Assembly (NCBI GenBank): GCA_031769625.1
Contig: JAUIMM010000887.1
Span: forward strand, 526,001 to 590,000
Direction: 5' to 3'
Origin: Taudactylus pleione
Lineage: Eukaryota > Chordata > Amphibia > Anura > Myobatrachidae
Length of the DNA stretch: 64,000 nucleotides
Part shown: positions 1 to 11,180 of the stretch, piece by piece
How the letters are laid out: each line of letters begins with the position of its first letter
Position numbering within the stretch: the stretch's first letter is position 1
The notes under the pieces: model-generated
What the model was told of the DNA's origin: nothing
Databases searched by the model: none
Seen by the model: only the letters and a program-made list of their open reading frames with translations
Program-made: the position numbers and the translations under genes

Positions 1-240
1 TACAGTGTCACAAGATTTTTTATGAATAAGAAAAGAATAACACACTGCGCTGCCACTTACAGTGTCACAAGATTTTTTATGAATAAGAAAATAATAACAT
101 ACTGCACTACCATATACAGTGTCACAAGTTTTTTTATAAATAAGAAAAGAATAACACACTGTGCTACCACTTACAGTGTCATAAGATTTTTTATGAATAA
201 GAAAAGAATAACACACTGCGCTGCCACTTACAGTGATAAT
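1..240. repeat. 57-bp minisatellite
   Basis: The motif TACAGTGTCACAAG recurs at 1, 58, 115, 172 and 229, an exact 57-bp period. A further partial unit lies at about 353-420. Because 57 is a multiple of three, one frame stays open and gives a 19-residue periodic peptide from 22 to 246. That is a by-product of the period and not evidence of a gene. The array runs off the left edge, so its full size is unknown. Confidence 0.9.
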
Positions 241-429
241 ATATAATGCATGTTATTTAGCACTTTGTTGTGGTCTTGTAGTAGGCGTGTAGACTAATCC
301 TTTATTGTCGATTGAGGAAAGAAGTGAAAAGTTGAATATTGCATAGTGCTAACACTTACAGTGTCACAAGATTTTTTATGAATAAGAATAACACACATCG
401 CTACGACTTATAGTGTTACAATACATGGA

Positions 430-1323
430 TGATAAACTGCGGTTTAGCCAGCAGTGTCACCGAACAATAACAGCGCAGCTAAGTTGCTAACACACACACA
501 AAAAAAATAACTTTTTTTTTATTTTTCAAGGAATGATAAATGTATTTCTTTTATTTTTTTTACAATGTTGAAAAGCACCCCTGAATGAGGCAGCAGCCTC
601 TTGATGAACAACACAGCACCCCTTTATGGACAACAAAGCACCCCTGTGGAGCAGAGTCACAAATACATGGATGATAAACTGCGGTCTGGCCGGCAGTGTC
701 ACCGAACAATAATAGCTTAACTAGTTACGAACTAGTAACTACCTAGCACACACACACAAAAAAAAATAAAAAAAAATAAATAAGACTTTAATTTTAACTT
801 ATATTTTTTTACACTGGGGTCGAGCACCCCTGAATTGACAGAGCACCCCAGATGACACAGCACCCCATTACGAACTGCAGCCCTAGGCCCTTGATGGACA
901 GGATAACACAGCAGCAGGAATTTTTGTACTGCAGCCTCTGCCCCTTGATTGACAGGACAACAGTGAGTGACACAGCAGCAGCCCCCACTTTATGTACTGC
1001 AGCCTCAGCCTGACAACACTGCACCCTTGAACAAATAGTGACAATGACATGTCACTGACAACAACACACAACACTGACTGCACCCTAGAAGAACAGAGCA
1101 TGTCTGCTCTGTACACTCTCCACAGCCAGAGTGAAAATGGCGCAGATCACCGGGACCTTTATACAATCCAAAACCCGCGAGAATCCGACAGCGGGAGGAT
1201 GGCATTTTGCCTCGTTTTCAGATCTGGGTCACGCGGGAAACCCCAAGCCGGACTCTGATCTCGCCTCGTATCACGAAGTTCGGTTGGGTCCGGTTTTTGG
1301 AGAACCAGACCCGCTCATTTCTA
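430..1323 (-). mobile_element. Diverged hAT 5' terminal region
   Basis: Read on the minus strand, this stretch follows the plan of the 5' ends of the intact hAT copies further right. There is a decayed terminus near 1310-1323 (compare GAACCCGCTCACCCCTA), the segment around AAAACCCGCGAGA, a decayed TATA near 1160, and runs of AGCACCCCT-type spacer at 580-860. Two copies of a block beginning GATGATAAACTGCGG occur about 242 bp apart (near 427 and 669), probably old leader repeats. No target duplication was found. Confidence 0.6.
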
Positions 1324-1392
1324 ATTTAAACCAAATTTCACAAACATCACTTCTAATGATAAAGAGAGTTTACTGCAGAAAAATATAAAAAT

Positions 1393-2004
1393 TGGCAACA
1401 TTCATTACACCACACGCAGTGGCATGGACAGGCTCATGTCTGCGAGTGGTGCTTCTGCTACTGCTGTTTCATACACTAGAATGCCTATTGCGAAGCCGGG
1501 GGACGATTGTTGCGTACTGCGCATGTGTATGCATCTCAATGCGCCTGCACAAACCAGCCACTGCGATCGGTACTGCGATCGCAGTGACTATGCACATCCA
1601 TCGTAGAGTGACTCACAGGAAGTGCCATTTGTGGGAGGCAACGGTGGGGGTGGTCGGCGAAATGCAGGCGTGCCAGTGCGTTCGAACGCCGTTGCAGGGG
1701 CGTGCATAAATTATGCACTGCGATGCCATACACAGCTTGAGAACTCACAGCGTTTGACGAAGTTAGCAATTCCTGAGTAAGGTCAGAGCTTGTGCAAGTG
1801 TGCGTGAGACTGCAATTGTACTCGATGTTACTAGTCTGGTTTTGCAGTCCTACTAAAGATTACAGATGTGTGTAAGGTTAAGGGGTGTTCTTATGTTGTG
1901 CTGCGATGGTATAGCGATCACAATGGATTAGCATACTATCGCAATGAGACTACGTGTGTAATCGTTATTCCAATCTCAGTTGCAGTCCTTACTGAATCAG
2001 GCCC
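1393..2004. mobile_element. MITE, GGGCCTGATTCA family, old copy
   Basis: The right end CTGAATCAGGCCC (1992-2004) matches the family terminus. The left end is decayed but alignable (GGCAACATTCATTAC against GGGCCTGATTCATTAC). The interior resembles the copy at 2125-2641, with the shared segments CACTGCGAT, GACAGGAAGTGCCATTT-like, and TTAGCAATTCCT(G/A)AGTAAGG. No matching 3-bp duplication survives, so this is an old copy. Confidence 0.7.
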
Positions 2005-2124
2005 ACAGTCAGGCATTTTCTGAAACCACACATGCAACACCTTCTCACTCTAAGTCTACATGTGTGACCCTTAAAACAGGCAAATCAGTTCACCAAAAAA
2101 AACTAATGCAGAAGAACACACTGT

Positions 2125-2641
2125 GGGCCTGATTCATTACCGATCTCAACTGCGATTATGTGCGGAATCTACCAATTCAGCGTTCTGCGCATGAAATGCA
2201 TCGCAGTGCACGTGCGTGAAGCAGCCACTGCGATTGGGACTGCAATCGCAGTGACCACACAGACCCAACGCAAAGTGATTGACAGGAAGTGCCATTTCTG
2301 AGAGAATGGGGGGGTGGTTGGCTAAATGTAGGCGTGCTAGTGCGTTTGAACATAGTTGCATGGGTGTGCATACTGTATATTATCCACTGCGATGCCATAC
2401 GCAGCTTGAGTACTCATAGCGTGCGATGATGTTAGCAATTCCTAAGTAAGGTCAGAGCTTGTGCAATGGTACTCATTAGTATCGATGGTTTTGCAGTCTT
2501 GCAGATGTGTGTAAGGTAAAGTAGGCATCCTTATGTTATGCTGTGATGGCATAGCGATCGCAATGGATTAGCATACTATCACAGTGAGACTGAGTGCATA
2601 ATCGCTATTGCAATCGCAGTTGCAATCCATGAATCAGGCCC
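2125..2641. mobile_element. MITE, GGGCCTGATTCA family, TSD TGT
   Basis: The ends are GGGCCTGATTCATTAC (2125) and ATGAATCAGGCCC (ending 2641), 517 bp apart. The 3-bp sequence TGT flanks both sides (2122-2124 and 2642-2644). The flanking DNA joins into the hAT ORF1 alignment when this segment is removed, so the MITE inserted into the older hAT element. No coding capacity is seen. Confidence 0.88.
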
Positions 2642-2644
2642 TGT

Positions 2645-4320
2645 GAATTCACAAACTTCACAAATCCCTGAGGAGAGTCTGTGTGTCCTAGAATGTTATG
2701 TGTGAGTCTGCTATGTGTGAGTCTGACATTTCTGACACTGTAGTCCTAGAGAAGTCTCCTTCCATCATTTACACACCTTCTGCAAATGTGGAGATGAGCA
2801 GCAGTAAAAGTAAAAATGGTAGCTCAAAAATTGAGGATGTTACTCTGGAAATGCAATAGGATGAGTGAGATATTTTAGCATTTGACACTAATGAGGATGT
2901 TGATGATGATGTTGATTGTGTTAATGTAAGTCAGCCACCAGTGGCAGCAGTTCTTGCCCATGATAAGAAGAAGGCCATTGTCATGCTTGGGCATAAGACC
3001 AAAAAAGCCACCTCTTGAGTGGAGTTATTTTTACCCAAATCCTGACAACATTTGCCAAGCCATCAGTATTGTTTGTGAAGCAAGTTCATGCTAATTATTT
3101 GAGAAAATCTTAAAACAATCTGTGAAATAATACCAAGCAGTTCAGCATCAGCTAGCAGAAGTATGGATAGATCCCAGCACATGCAATCTCCACCGCCAAC
3201 ATCTTCATCATCAATCTCCTCATTAATAATCAGAGGTAGTCCTCTTGCTTCCAATTTGCGAAGGTTAACTGACCCCTCCCATATCCAGGATTCCTCAGAA
3301 GACTCCTTGGATGCTAGGGCTGATGCTGCTGCTGGGCGTAAATCTTCATCCCAGAAGGAGACCAAAAACACAAGTAGTTTCAAACAACAATTGACTGGGA
3401 AACAATCCTTTGCAAGTGGAAGAAAGTATGAAAGCTGCCATCCATTTGCACAGTGGATCACTGAAGCCATGCCAGCTATGCTAGCATTAGATTTGCATCA
3501 AATATCCACCATCAATGCATCTGCTTTTAGACAGTTAATTGAGGTCCTGTCCCCCAGCTACCAAATTGCTTCTCAGTTCCATTTTACGAGAATAGTAATT
3601 CCTTGCCTGTACCAGTATATTTAAAAAATTAATTCTTGGTCTAGAAAATGCCATTGTACCCACTATCACTTAACCACAGATATGTGGACAAGCGTTACTG
3701 GCCAAACTAAAGATTACATAACTGTGACAGCCCACTGGGTGGGTGTATCACCTCTGGCAGCAGCAGTATCTAGCACACAGCACCAACTCATTCATTGGCA
3801 GACTACTCTCTGTATCACCCGCTTCACTAAGAGTCATACCAGTGTTAACCTGTTACAAACACTCAGTGATGTCATAGAAAAATAGCTTTTAACACATCCC
3901 ATGTTTTGCCCACACAATATATTTGATGATTCAGAATTGTATTTTTTTTTTAAATAACAGGTGTGTGCAGGAGATGCTGTCTGTGGGGTGAAAAATTTCT
4001 GGACATTTTTGACATTCATCAACTGGATGTAGAAGATTCCAGCTGCTGCAAGAACAGTTTGCCATACCGCCAACTGAAGCAAGAGGTAGTGACTAGGTGG
4101 AATTTCACTCTTTATATGCTTCAGCAAATGGATGAACAACAACAAGCCATCCAAACCTACACAACAAGCCATGACATAGGGATAGAAGGGGGAATGTACC
4201 TTAGTCCAGCACACTGGACCATACTCTCTGTTTTATGCAAACTCCTGAAACCATTTAAAGTAGCAACCAATGAAGTGAGTTCAGACACTGTAGACCTGAG
4301 TCAGGTCTGCTAGAGAAACT
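2645..4320 (+). pseudogene. hAT transposase, heavily decayed
   Basis: Fragments on the plus strand align by eye with the transposase of the copy at 37330-43080. An N-terminal coding stretch is followed by a BED-like tract near 3015 (GVIFTQILT-type remnant of W-x-Y-F-x-P-N-P-D), then a serine-rich segment at 3163-3240. The core follows at 3300-3620 (SSSQKETKNTSSFKQQLTGK), the TTDMWTS aspartate motif near 3675, AHWVGVSP at 3729, and the RWNFTLYMLQQMDEQQQAIQ region at 4099-4150. It holds many stops and frameshifts, and lacks the CxxH tract and the dimerisation domain. It cannot encode a working transposase. Confidence 0.75.
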
Positions 4321-4668
4321 GAAGGAGGGGCTGAAACTAAGTGATTCCGCTAAGTATGTTGGACTTGTAGATCAAGTTCGTTATTCGCTTTGCCAGGACC
4401 AAAAGGTTGTCAACATTGTAATTGGATCACTACATTTTGGCAACCATGCTTGTTTGCACTAAATACTCCACCTCTATTTACCTGTGCTGGCCTCGGGCCT
4501 CTGAGCTAGTTCTTGATTAATGAAAACATTCTATAGAATTGTGTAGTTTATATTAAACTGCCATCCTGTCTGCCACTGCAGTACCATTCTGTTTCCTACA
4601 GTAGATGTGAAATATTCTATTTTAAACTGCCATGTGTTTGTGCTGCAGCTCTGTCGCTTAGTTTAGCC

Positions 4669-4836
4669 CAGTGGTTCTCAAACTTGGTCTTCAGGACCCC
4701 ACATAGGTCACGTTTTGCAGGTCACCCAGCAGGAGTACAGGTGTAGTCACTACATTTTAAAAGATCTACAGATGGAGCTAATTATTTCACTTGCAATTTT
4801 GTTAGGAGACCTGAGGACCGAGATTGAAAACCTGTG
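4669..4836. mobile_element. Short non-autonomous hAT MITE, 8-bp TSD
   Basis: The ends are CAGTGGTTCTCAAACTTGG (left) and GATTGAAAACCTGTG (right), imperfect inverted repeats of the CAGTGGTTCTCAA type. The flanks are GTTTAGCC (4661-4668) and GTTTAGCA (4837-4844), an 8-bp target duplication with one mismatch, as expected for hAT. It is 168 bp, non-coding, and nested inside the decayed hAT element. Confidence 0.85.
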
Positions 4837-5096
4837 GTTTAGCAAGTCAGCTCACTTTAGCCTTTGGCCTATATGGGTGAAAACAATATTAGTCTAGGCG
4901 TGAGGTGGACAAAATTGACTGGAAATTACTTGAAATTAATGTTATTGAGATTAATAATACTGTAGAAACAAAAATAGGCCCAAATTACTTAATTTTATCT
5001 GTATTATCAATGTTTGAAAACAATCCAGATCCAAAACCAAAACACAATGATGGATCAGAACCAAAACCAAAACATGAGGGTTCGTGCACATCTCTA

Positions 5097-6904
5097 ATAT
5101 ATCTATATACTCATTACTGCCAGTCCTTCCCCTTCCCATTTTCAGTTCAAAATCTGTGTAGTCTGCTTTGCATATATGCAAATTATTTAGCATCTTAGCC
5201 TTTATGCATGTTAATGTTTGCACTATCTACCTGCTTAGTTGACATACAGGAATAAATGAAAATTATATAGTCTCTTTACTCCTAATTGTGTATAATATAG
5301 CGTGGTATTGAGGAAGGCTATGAATCTCAAATAAATCAGCCTAGTATTCAAAGTTCCTTGCAGTGACTGGGTAAACTTGTAGTCAGTTCTAGAGGTAATC
5401 TTTAGCTCATCATACCCCTGTGAGAAACTTCAGGAGATTGCACATTGAGAAACAGCAAATAGTCTAAAAAACAGTAAAAAACCACACAAGGTTTTCCAGT
5501 CTCTTGGAACAACAAGTCCCAAGCTTGGGCTGTGGCAGGACATGCACAGCCTTGTAATACAACAATGATGGAGAGCTACAAAAACTGGAGTACTTTCTCT
5601 CACATGCACTCACACACACCGACACTTAAAGTCTGACACTGACCTGACTCTTCCTTTGTGTTGCCTGCTGTCTCCAGCAACCTCCCTGACTCCTCCAACG
5701 TGTTCCATTCCTTTCCTGGCAGTGCATGTACAGTAGGGGGCCGTGTCTGTGTGCCAATTGGCTGAGTGACTGTGTATGATGTGTTACTCAGCCAATCAGA
5801 GATCCTACTTTGATTAGGAAACTCCTCAGGAGCATTCTGCTGGAAAGTGTAGATAGTGATGGGATAGCTAGTCCTGCCAAAGGCAGTACAATATAGACCA
5901 GCCAGTTATTGCAAGAGCACCACCCCACGATGGTAGTGGGTGGAGCTATGAAGTAAGGTGGCTCGCCAGAGATATGCATTTAATTCAACTGGTATACGTT
6001 CCTGGAACTCTTAGAGGTTGGTATTAATGATCTCTGTTGATAGCCTAGCCATTTTATATTATAAAGCGACTTCTAGGAAATCAAATCTCCTCGTTATTGA
6101 CTTGGACTCCTACAGATGGTAATTGCTGAGATATGGACATTTTCTTATCAATATAGTCACTCCTACTTGTGCATTTACTAACATTGCTATTATAGAATAT
6201 TTACCTTAGATTAATTCTTCTCATGAGACCTTTGTCCTTACATGCTGTTTGCAGGACTATCCTAATGCCATGTGCTGACACTTTCCCATTAATTATTGAA
6301 TAAACATGTTGTTCCACACTAAAGCCTATAGTTATCTACATAATAAGGATTAGGCTTGTCATCAGGGTTAGCAGAGATTTTCCTTAGACTCTCACGCTCA
6401 TGTTGCATCTTCATTGCAAACTTACATGTGTAGTTTTCTGAACCCCTAAATCTAATTAAACTCAATTGGGATGCAGCTGCTGTGCACATGCTCTGTGTTA
6501 AAGTAAATACAGGATTCACTACTTAACTAGGGATTCTGGTGTATCTGGGCCCATAACCTGTTGATATACAGTTTGTGTCCTATTTTGTGTAGAGCCAAAG
6601 AGGTTAGTAGTGGACAACAGTGGAAATCTTAAGCCAAACAGATATTCATAACCAGAGTTTTAGGTTTATTGAAGTATCCAGCTCCAGCTGTAATCACAAG
6701 TAACAGGTAGTGGAGTACAGTGCCAATTGCCGGAGGACCATCCGATCTTGTGGTAACAGTCACAAACAATGGGGTCATGCCATGTAGTACTGCTGTGCTT
6801 GCATACAGTGAAAAGATAGTATCGCGCATGAGCAGAAGCATCCCTGGCATCCATCTTGATAAAGGTCACTCAGTGGCTTCACTAATCAGGAGATGGAGAC
6901 AATG
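5097..6904. other. Mostly unannotated AT-rich DNA
   Basis: No convincing coding exon, RNA gene or complete element was seen. Short ORFs here have no recognisable domain and look like chance. The stretch 5700-5800 is slightly more GC-rich with a CCAATTGGCTGAGTGA / TCAGCCAATCAG inverted pair, a possible foldback remnant. Confidence 0.5.
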
Positions 6905-7285
6905 CTGGGTGTGAGGATATAGGGTTCTCTTAATCACCCAGACACCAAGCAGATGAAACCAAAGTAATGTTTTATTTTCACTGCACTCACAAATCGATAA
7001 TACACAGAGACCAGAGGTAAATGTAGCAAAAAGACAATATGCAGGTAATAGTCCAGATAGAGCCAGTCCCTGTAGGGGGTAAAGTTCCACAACAATTCCA
7101 CGCAAGAACTAAAAACACAGAGGAGAAACTATTAAGGATTCCACACAGCGGTGAGAGCAGATTAGTCCACACAGGAGAAACTATTACTGATTCCACACAG
7201 TGATAGCAAATTACTCCACACAGGACTGGTGATGCATTCGGTCTCCTACTCCAGTAGCTACTCTGAGTCCTACTGCCTGAGTGAC

Positions 7286-7954
7286 CTACCCACTGCTTTT
7301 CTCTATTTGCATGGGGTTCTGCCTGGCTACACCTCCACCTCCCCACTTCCATTCTGCTCTGGGGTTACTCATTCTTCCACTCTGCATCTGCTTATGGACC
7401 AGCTTCTTGCCAGAATCTTGCTGCTTCCTATCTCCAATTTTGCCTACTGACAGTACCAGCATGCAGTCATCAAAGTCCTGCAGTCTACACTGCCTACCCT
7501 GCTCCTGTAATTGATGCCCCCATGACCACATTGATGACACCACTTCCAGACTTGTCTTGAGTGTGGTAACTCCCGTCCGCAGGTGCTGGGTCACCATGGG
7601 CCCTTTTTCTGGCTTTTCTTGGGACTGTGGCTTCCACTTGGCCACCCAATCCTGAAGGCAGGTTAAAATCTCAGGCAACCCTGCTTTGTTCATCCTATTC
7701 CCTTTTCTATGGATCCACTGACCCAGGACTTCCTGCAGCTCTTGGCGAAGCTGACCGTAGCCATAGCTTCCACTGCGCACTGCTGACTGGCCTGTCATAG
7801 GAATGGTCTGTACAGCAGCTGAAATCTCAGGGGGCCTTACTGGCTGCTCCTGAAATAGTAAGGCAAGGTCTGAGGGTTCCTGTGGTGCCTGTTCCCCAGG
7901 CAGTGAAGTGGTATAGTAACTCACCCAGGTCTCCTTGGACCATCCCCCCACCAC
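7286..7954 (-). CDS. Gag-like ORF of the LTR element (unassigned)
   Basis: An uninterrupted 222-codon ORF begins 118 bp inside the 5' LTR boundary, where gag normally starts. The predicted protein is hydrophilic, rich in Q, K and G, with no signal peptide or membrane helix. The segment LRQELQEVLGQWIHRKGN near residues 70-90 could be helical. I see no zinc knuckle and recognise no specific family. The reading frame ends just before the partial 3' LTR, so the C-terminus is probably lost with the internal deletion. The gag assignment rests on position between LTRs, not on a recognised domain. Confidence 0.5.
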   Translation of the reverse strand: MVGGWSKETWVSYYTTSLPGEQAPQEPSDLALLFQEQPVRPPEISAAVQTIPMTGQSAVRSGSYGYGQLRQELQEVLGQWIHRKGNRMNKAGLPEILTCLQDWVAKWKPQSQEKPEKGPMVTQHLRTGVTTLKTSLEVVSSMWSWGHQLQEQGRQCRLQDFDDCMLVLSVGKIGDRKQQDSGKKLVHKQMQSGRMSNPRAEWKWGGGGVARQNPMQIEKSSG

Positions 7955-8049
7955 ATCTGAGAAGTTCTCCTGACTTTTCTTAATAAAGTTGCCTTTTACC
8001 GGATAGTAATGTCTACATGCTTTGTGCTCATTGATTGGTGTCTGAATGA

Positions 8050-8071
8050 TCCCACTGTTGCTGCCGCCAAA
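8050..8071 (-). promoter_or_regulatory. Probable tRNA-Leu primer-binding site
   Basis: Directly after the 5' LTR on the minus strand comes TTTGGCGGCAGCAACAGTGG. From TGG onward it resembles the complement of a tRNA-Leu 3' end (TGGTGGCAGCAGTGGGAT type) with a 2-nt insertion. Position and sequence both fit a minus-strand primer site, which supports the LTR reading of the flanking repeats. Confidence 0.55.
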
Positions 8072-9149
8072 TGTGAGGATACAGAGTTCTATTAATCACC
8101 CAGACACAGAGCAAATGAAACCAAAGTAATGGTTTAATTTTCACCACACACAGAAATTGATAATACACAGAGACAAGAGGTAAATGTAGCAAAAAGACAA
8201 TATGCAGGTAATAGTCCAGATAGAGCCAGTCCCTGTAGGGGGTAAAGTTCCACAACAATTCCACGCAAGAGCTAAAGACACACAGTTTCGCACAGGAAAA
8301 ACTATCACAGATCCCATACAGTAGTGATAGCAGTTTAGTCCACACAGGAGTACTTCCAAACAGGAGTTTCTGGAATACCACACAGGAGAAACTATCACGG
8401 TTTCCACACAGCGGTGTTAGTCGATTAGTCCACACAGGAGTAACTACTACTGATTCCACAAAGTGATAGTGGATTAGTCTACACAGGACTGGTGATGCGT
8501 TCCACTAAGCACCTTGGCAGAGTTTCACCCCTTAGCCAAAGTCAGTGATTAACATGAGGAGCTATTCTGGGTGACCTCTTTTAAAACCTCCCAATTTATC
8601 ACAGTGCTTGTGACTACCCAGGGGAGTTGCACAGTTTCTTGATTGGTGGGGATCCCTTATCCTGTTCCTCCCTCCTGCCTTCCCCAGATATCATATTCCT
8701 GATGATCACATGCTGACTTGGCTCTGTGTTGACTGTTACAGTCCAGAGAGGAACAAATGGAAGCACATAGAAGGAACAATGACAGGCTAATTGGTTTAAG
8801 TCCTGAGTGTCCCCTGTGGAGGTGAAATTTAACTCATGAGGTGCTTTTTCAGTGAGATGTTCAATTTCTCTACTACTTACTTCCTGTGTGGCTAGATTAT
8901 TACAGAATATAATATACCAGCTAATGCAAAAGTTCAAGTCCTGTGAATGAACACACACATGGGAACTTTTACACCAGCAGACGAATAGGGGAACAAAAGG
9001 GCTAAAAATTTCATTAATTGCTGCAGAGAATGAGACATTGCAAATACATTTTTACCACACATCCCATTTCCTCACATTGGGGCACACCCCTCTCCAATGC
9101 TATTCCTTCCCCACAAGCTGGAAAGTACAGTGGCAAGTTCTGTGAATAA

Positions 9150-9500
9150 CCAATGAGGAATGCAAGGAGGGTATAAATAGGATCATAGTTCACCAGTGAA
9201 TCACACCTTGAAAAAGACTCATTAGCAGTTGAAATGCGTTGGTGTTGGAACAAGGCTGGGACCTAGAAGGTTGATATTGTGACCAGGCACTTTTAAACAG
9301 TGGAAGCACGGTGGACTCCTGATACCAGGAAGTATTGGACTTCCAACTAAGTGTTTTAAGGTGTAGAGCGTTTACACCCACACCTGGTATGCCTTTTATT
9401 TTATCAAATGTCTGGTGTTTTTTAAAGTTACTTTTCATGTGATATTTTAATTGAATCCATAATAAATGGTAATACACTATAGTGGACCCTCTCTTTTTAT
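9150..9500 (+). mobile_element. Penelope-like terminal-region remnant
   Basis: The segment holds CACCTTGAAAAAGACTC (from 9204) followed by GTTGAAATGCGTTGG (to about 9243). This is the decayed form of the CTTGA(N)AAAG ... GAAAC-GCGTTGG block found in the Penelope-like terminal regions elsewhere in the window. No coding part of the element is attached. The box I/box II spacing is hammerhead-like but box I is degenerate. Confidence 0.4.
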
Positions 9501-10035
9501 ATTCCATGTTTCTACATATGTCTTATGGGAGATCTGAAGATTGATCCACTATTGATTTTGAACTATTTCAATTGGACATATCCTAAACTTAGCTTATTTT
9601 CCTCAACTCTAGTTTTTGCGCTTGTGTGTCTTCTCCTTTTTTTTGTCTACATTTCCATTGGGGACTTTATAGAGAAAACCCCCAGACACATATAGCTGCA
9701 TACAGTGAAGCGCAGGTTCCTAAAAACCCTCTTTTTATCTTCCTCAGTAATCTGGTTTTAGCCATCTGTATGAGAGGGAACTTGCGTGTCATATCAGGGC
9801 CAGTTGTAGACCAAGTAGAGCCCAGGGTGAAAATTCCTTTTGGCGCCCAACTTAAAAGGACAAATAAAATCGATACTGTTTTTGTGTGCACTAAATAAAA
9901 ATTCACCTTACCTATATGGGAAACCTCTGGAGAAATTGATCCTCCATGGGCAGACAGTACCCTCAATCAGTAGTCACTATTCAAGGTTGAAGATCACATG
10001 GTCTGGAAGATGCCTGTTTGTGTAGAAATTTAACC
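9501..10035. other. Unassigned DNA
   Basis: No gene seen. The segment around 9800-9850 (AGGGTGAAAATTCC, TTTTGGCGCCCAAC) resembles a dispersed repeat but cannot be assigned from sequence alone. Confidence 0.4.
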
Positions 10036-10059
10036 AATGTCATCATCATACAACAGAAG

Positions 10060-11180
10060 TTCAACCAGAATTGTGCACCCTGTGTCCCCTCCAGGCTCCT
10101 GCCCCCTGTACCTGTCATTACAGCTTCCAGCCCTCTGTGTGCCTTTTAGACCTGTCATTCCAGCCTCCAGCCCCCTTTTCCCCTCCAGCCACCTCCATTG
10201 CAGCCTACAGCCCCTATCACTCCAGCCTTCAGCTCCGTGTCCCCTTCAGCTCCCTCTCATTTCAGCCTAAGGCCCCCTTGTCCTCTCCAGCCCCCATCAT
10301 TCCAGCTATCAGCCCTCTGTCCCCTCCAGTATCCTGTAATTCCACCCTCCAGCCCTCTGTGTACCCCCAAACCTCTGTCATTCCAGCCCTTTCTGTCCCC
10401 TCCAGCCCCCATTATTCCAGCCTCCAGCCCGCTGTGTCCCCTCCAGCCCCATGTCATTACAGCCTTCAGTCCTCCTGTGTTTGCTTCAGGACCATGTCCC
10501 CCCAGACCCTTGTCATTCCAGCCTCCAGCCCTATGTTTCCCCTCCAGCCACCTGTCATTCCTGCCCCCTCTGACCCCTCCAGCACCTGTCATTTTAGCCT
10601 CCTGTCATTCCAGCCTTCAGCCCTCTGTGTCCCCTCCAGGCTCCAGCCCATTATTCCAGCCCTCTCTATTCCTTCAAAACCTATCATTCCAGCCCCCTGT
10701 CCCTCCAGCCTATTGTCATTCCAGCCTTCAGCCCCTCGTGTCCCCTCCAGCCACCTGCCATTCCAGCCCCCTCTCATTCCAGCCTTCAGCCCCCTGTGTC
10801 CCCTCCAGCCACCTGTCATTCCAGCTTCCAGTCCCCTGTGTCCCCTCCAACCCCTCTCATTCTAGCCTCCAGCCCCTTGTCATTCCAGCCTTCAGCCCTC
10901 TGTCTCCCCTCCAGCCCCGTTATTCCATCCTCCAGCCTCCTGTCATTCCAGCCTTCAGCCCTGTGTCCCTTCAAGTCCCCTGTCATTCCAGCCCCCCGTC
11001 CGGTCCAGCCCCGTTTCCAGCCTTCAGCCCTCTGTGTCCCCTCCAGCCACCTGTCATTCCAGTCCCCTGTCCCCTCCAGCCCCCTGTCAGTCGATCCTTC
11101 AGCCCTATGTCCCATCCAGCCCCCCATCATTCTGGCCTCCTGTCTAACCTCCTGACCCCTGTAATTCCAGCCTCCAGCCC
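10060..11180. repeat. C/T-rich minisatellite
   Basis: About 1.1 kb is built from variants of CCTGTCATTCCAGCC, TTCAGCCCTCTGTG and TCCCCTCCAGCC, in units of roughly 20-45 bp with much length variation. Low stop density in both directions gives long ORFs (10071-10865 and 10198-11520 on plus; several on minus). Their proline/serine-rich peptides simply mirror the repeat, so they are not annotated as genes. Confidence 0.88.

Larger units (their letters stand above)
2005..5096 (+). mobile_element. Decayed hAT transposon, plus strand
   Basis: Pieces of a hAT element lie in the same order as in the full-length copy at 37330-43080: N-terminal coding (about 2010-2124 and 2645-2990), BED-like zone (about 3000-3080), transposase core (3160-4320), and a 3' end near 4905-5096 with repeated CCAAAACCAAAACA and a decayed terminus GTGCACATCTCTA. 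It is much more diverged than the other copies and is interrupted by two MITEs. The 5' end is missing. Confidence 0.7.
6910..9076 (-). mobile_element. Deleted LTR retroelement, minus strand
   Basis: A full LTR (8072-9076, 1005 bp) begins TGTGAGGA and ends TTCCTCACA. A partial direct copy of it lies at 6910-7241. The outer flanks CTGGG (6905-6909) and TTGGG (9077-9081) fit a 5-bp target duplication with one mismatch. Between them lie a gag-like ORF and, next to the full LTR on the minus strand, a likely primer-binding site. Most of the interior, including any pol, and two thirds of the 3' LTR are deleted. It could be an endogenous retrovirus or a Gypsy-type element; without RT this cannot be decided. 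Confidence 0.75.

Noticed and set aside
1..240. CRISPR-like array
   Set aside because: The units are contiguous with no unique spacers, and the surrounding DNA is vertebrate. The same applies to the arrays at 31036, 51879 and 54318.
3063..3470. Minus-strand 135-codon ORF
   Set aside because: Antisense to the decayed hAT transposase at the same place, which has recognisable motifs on the plus strand.
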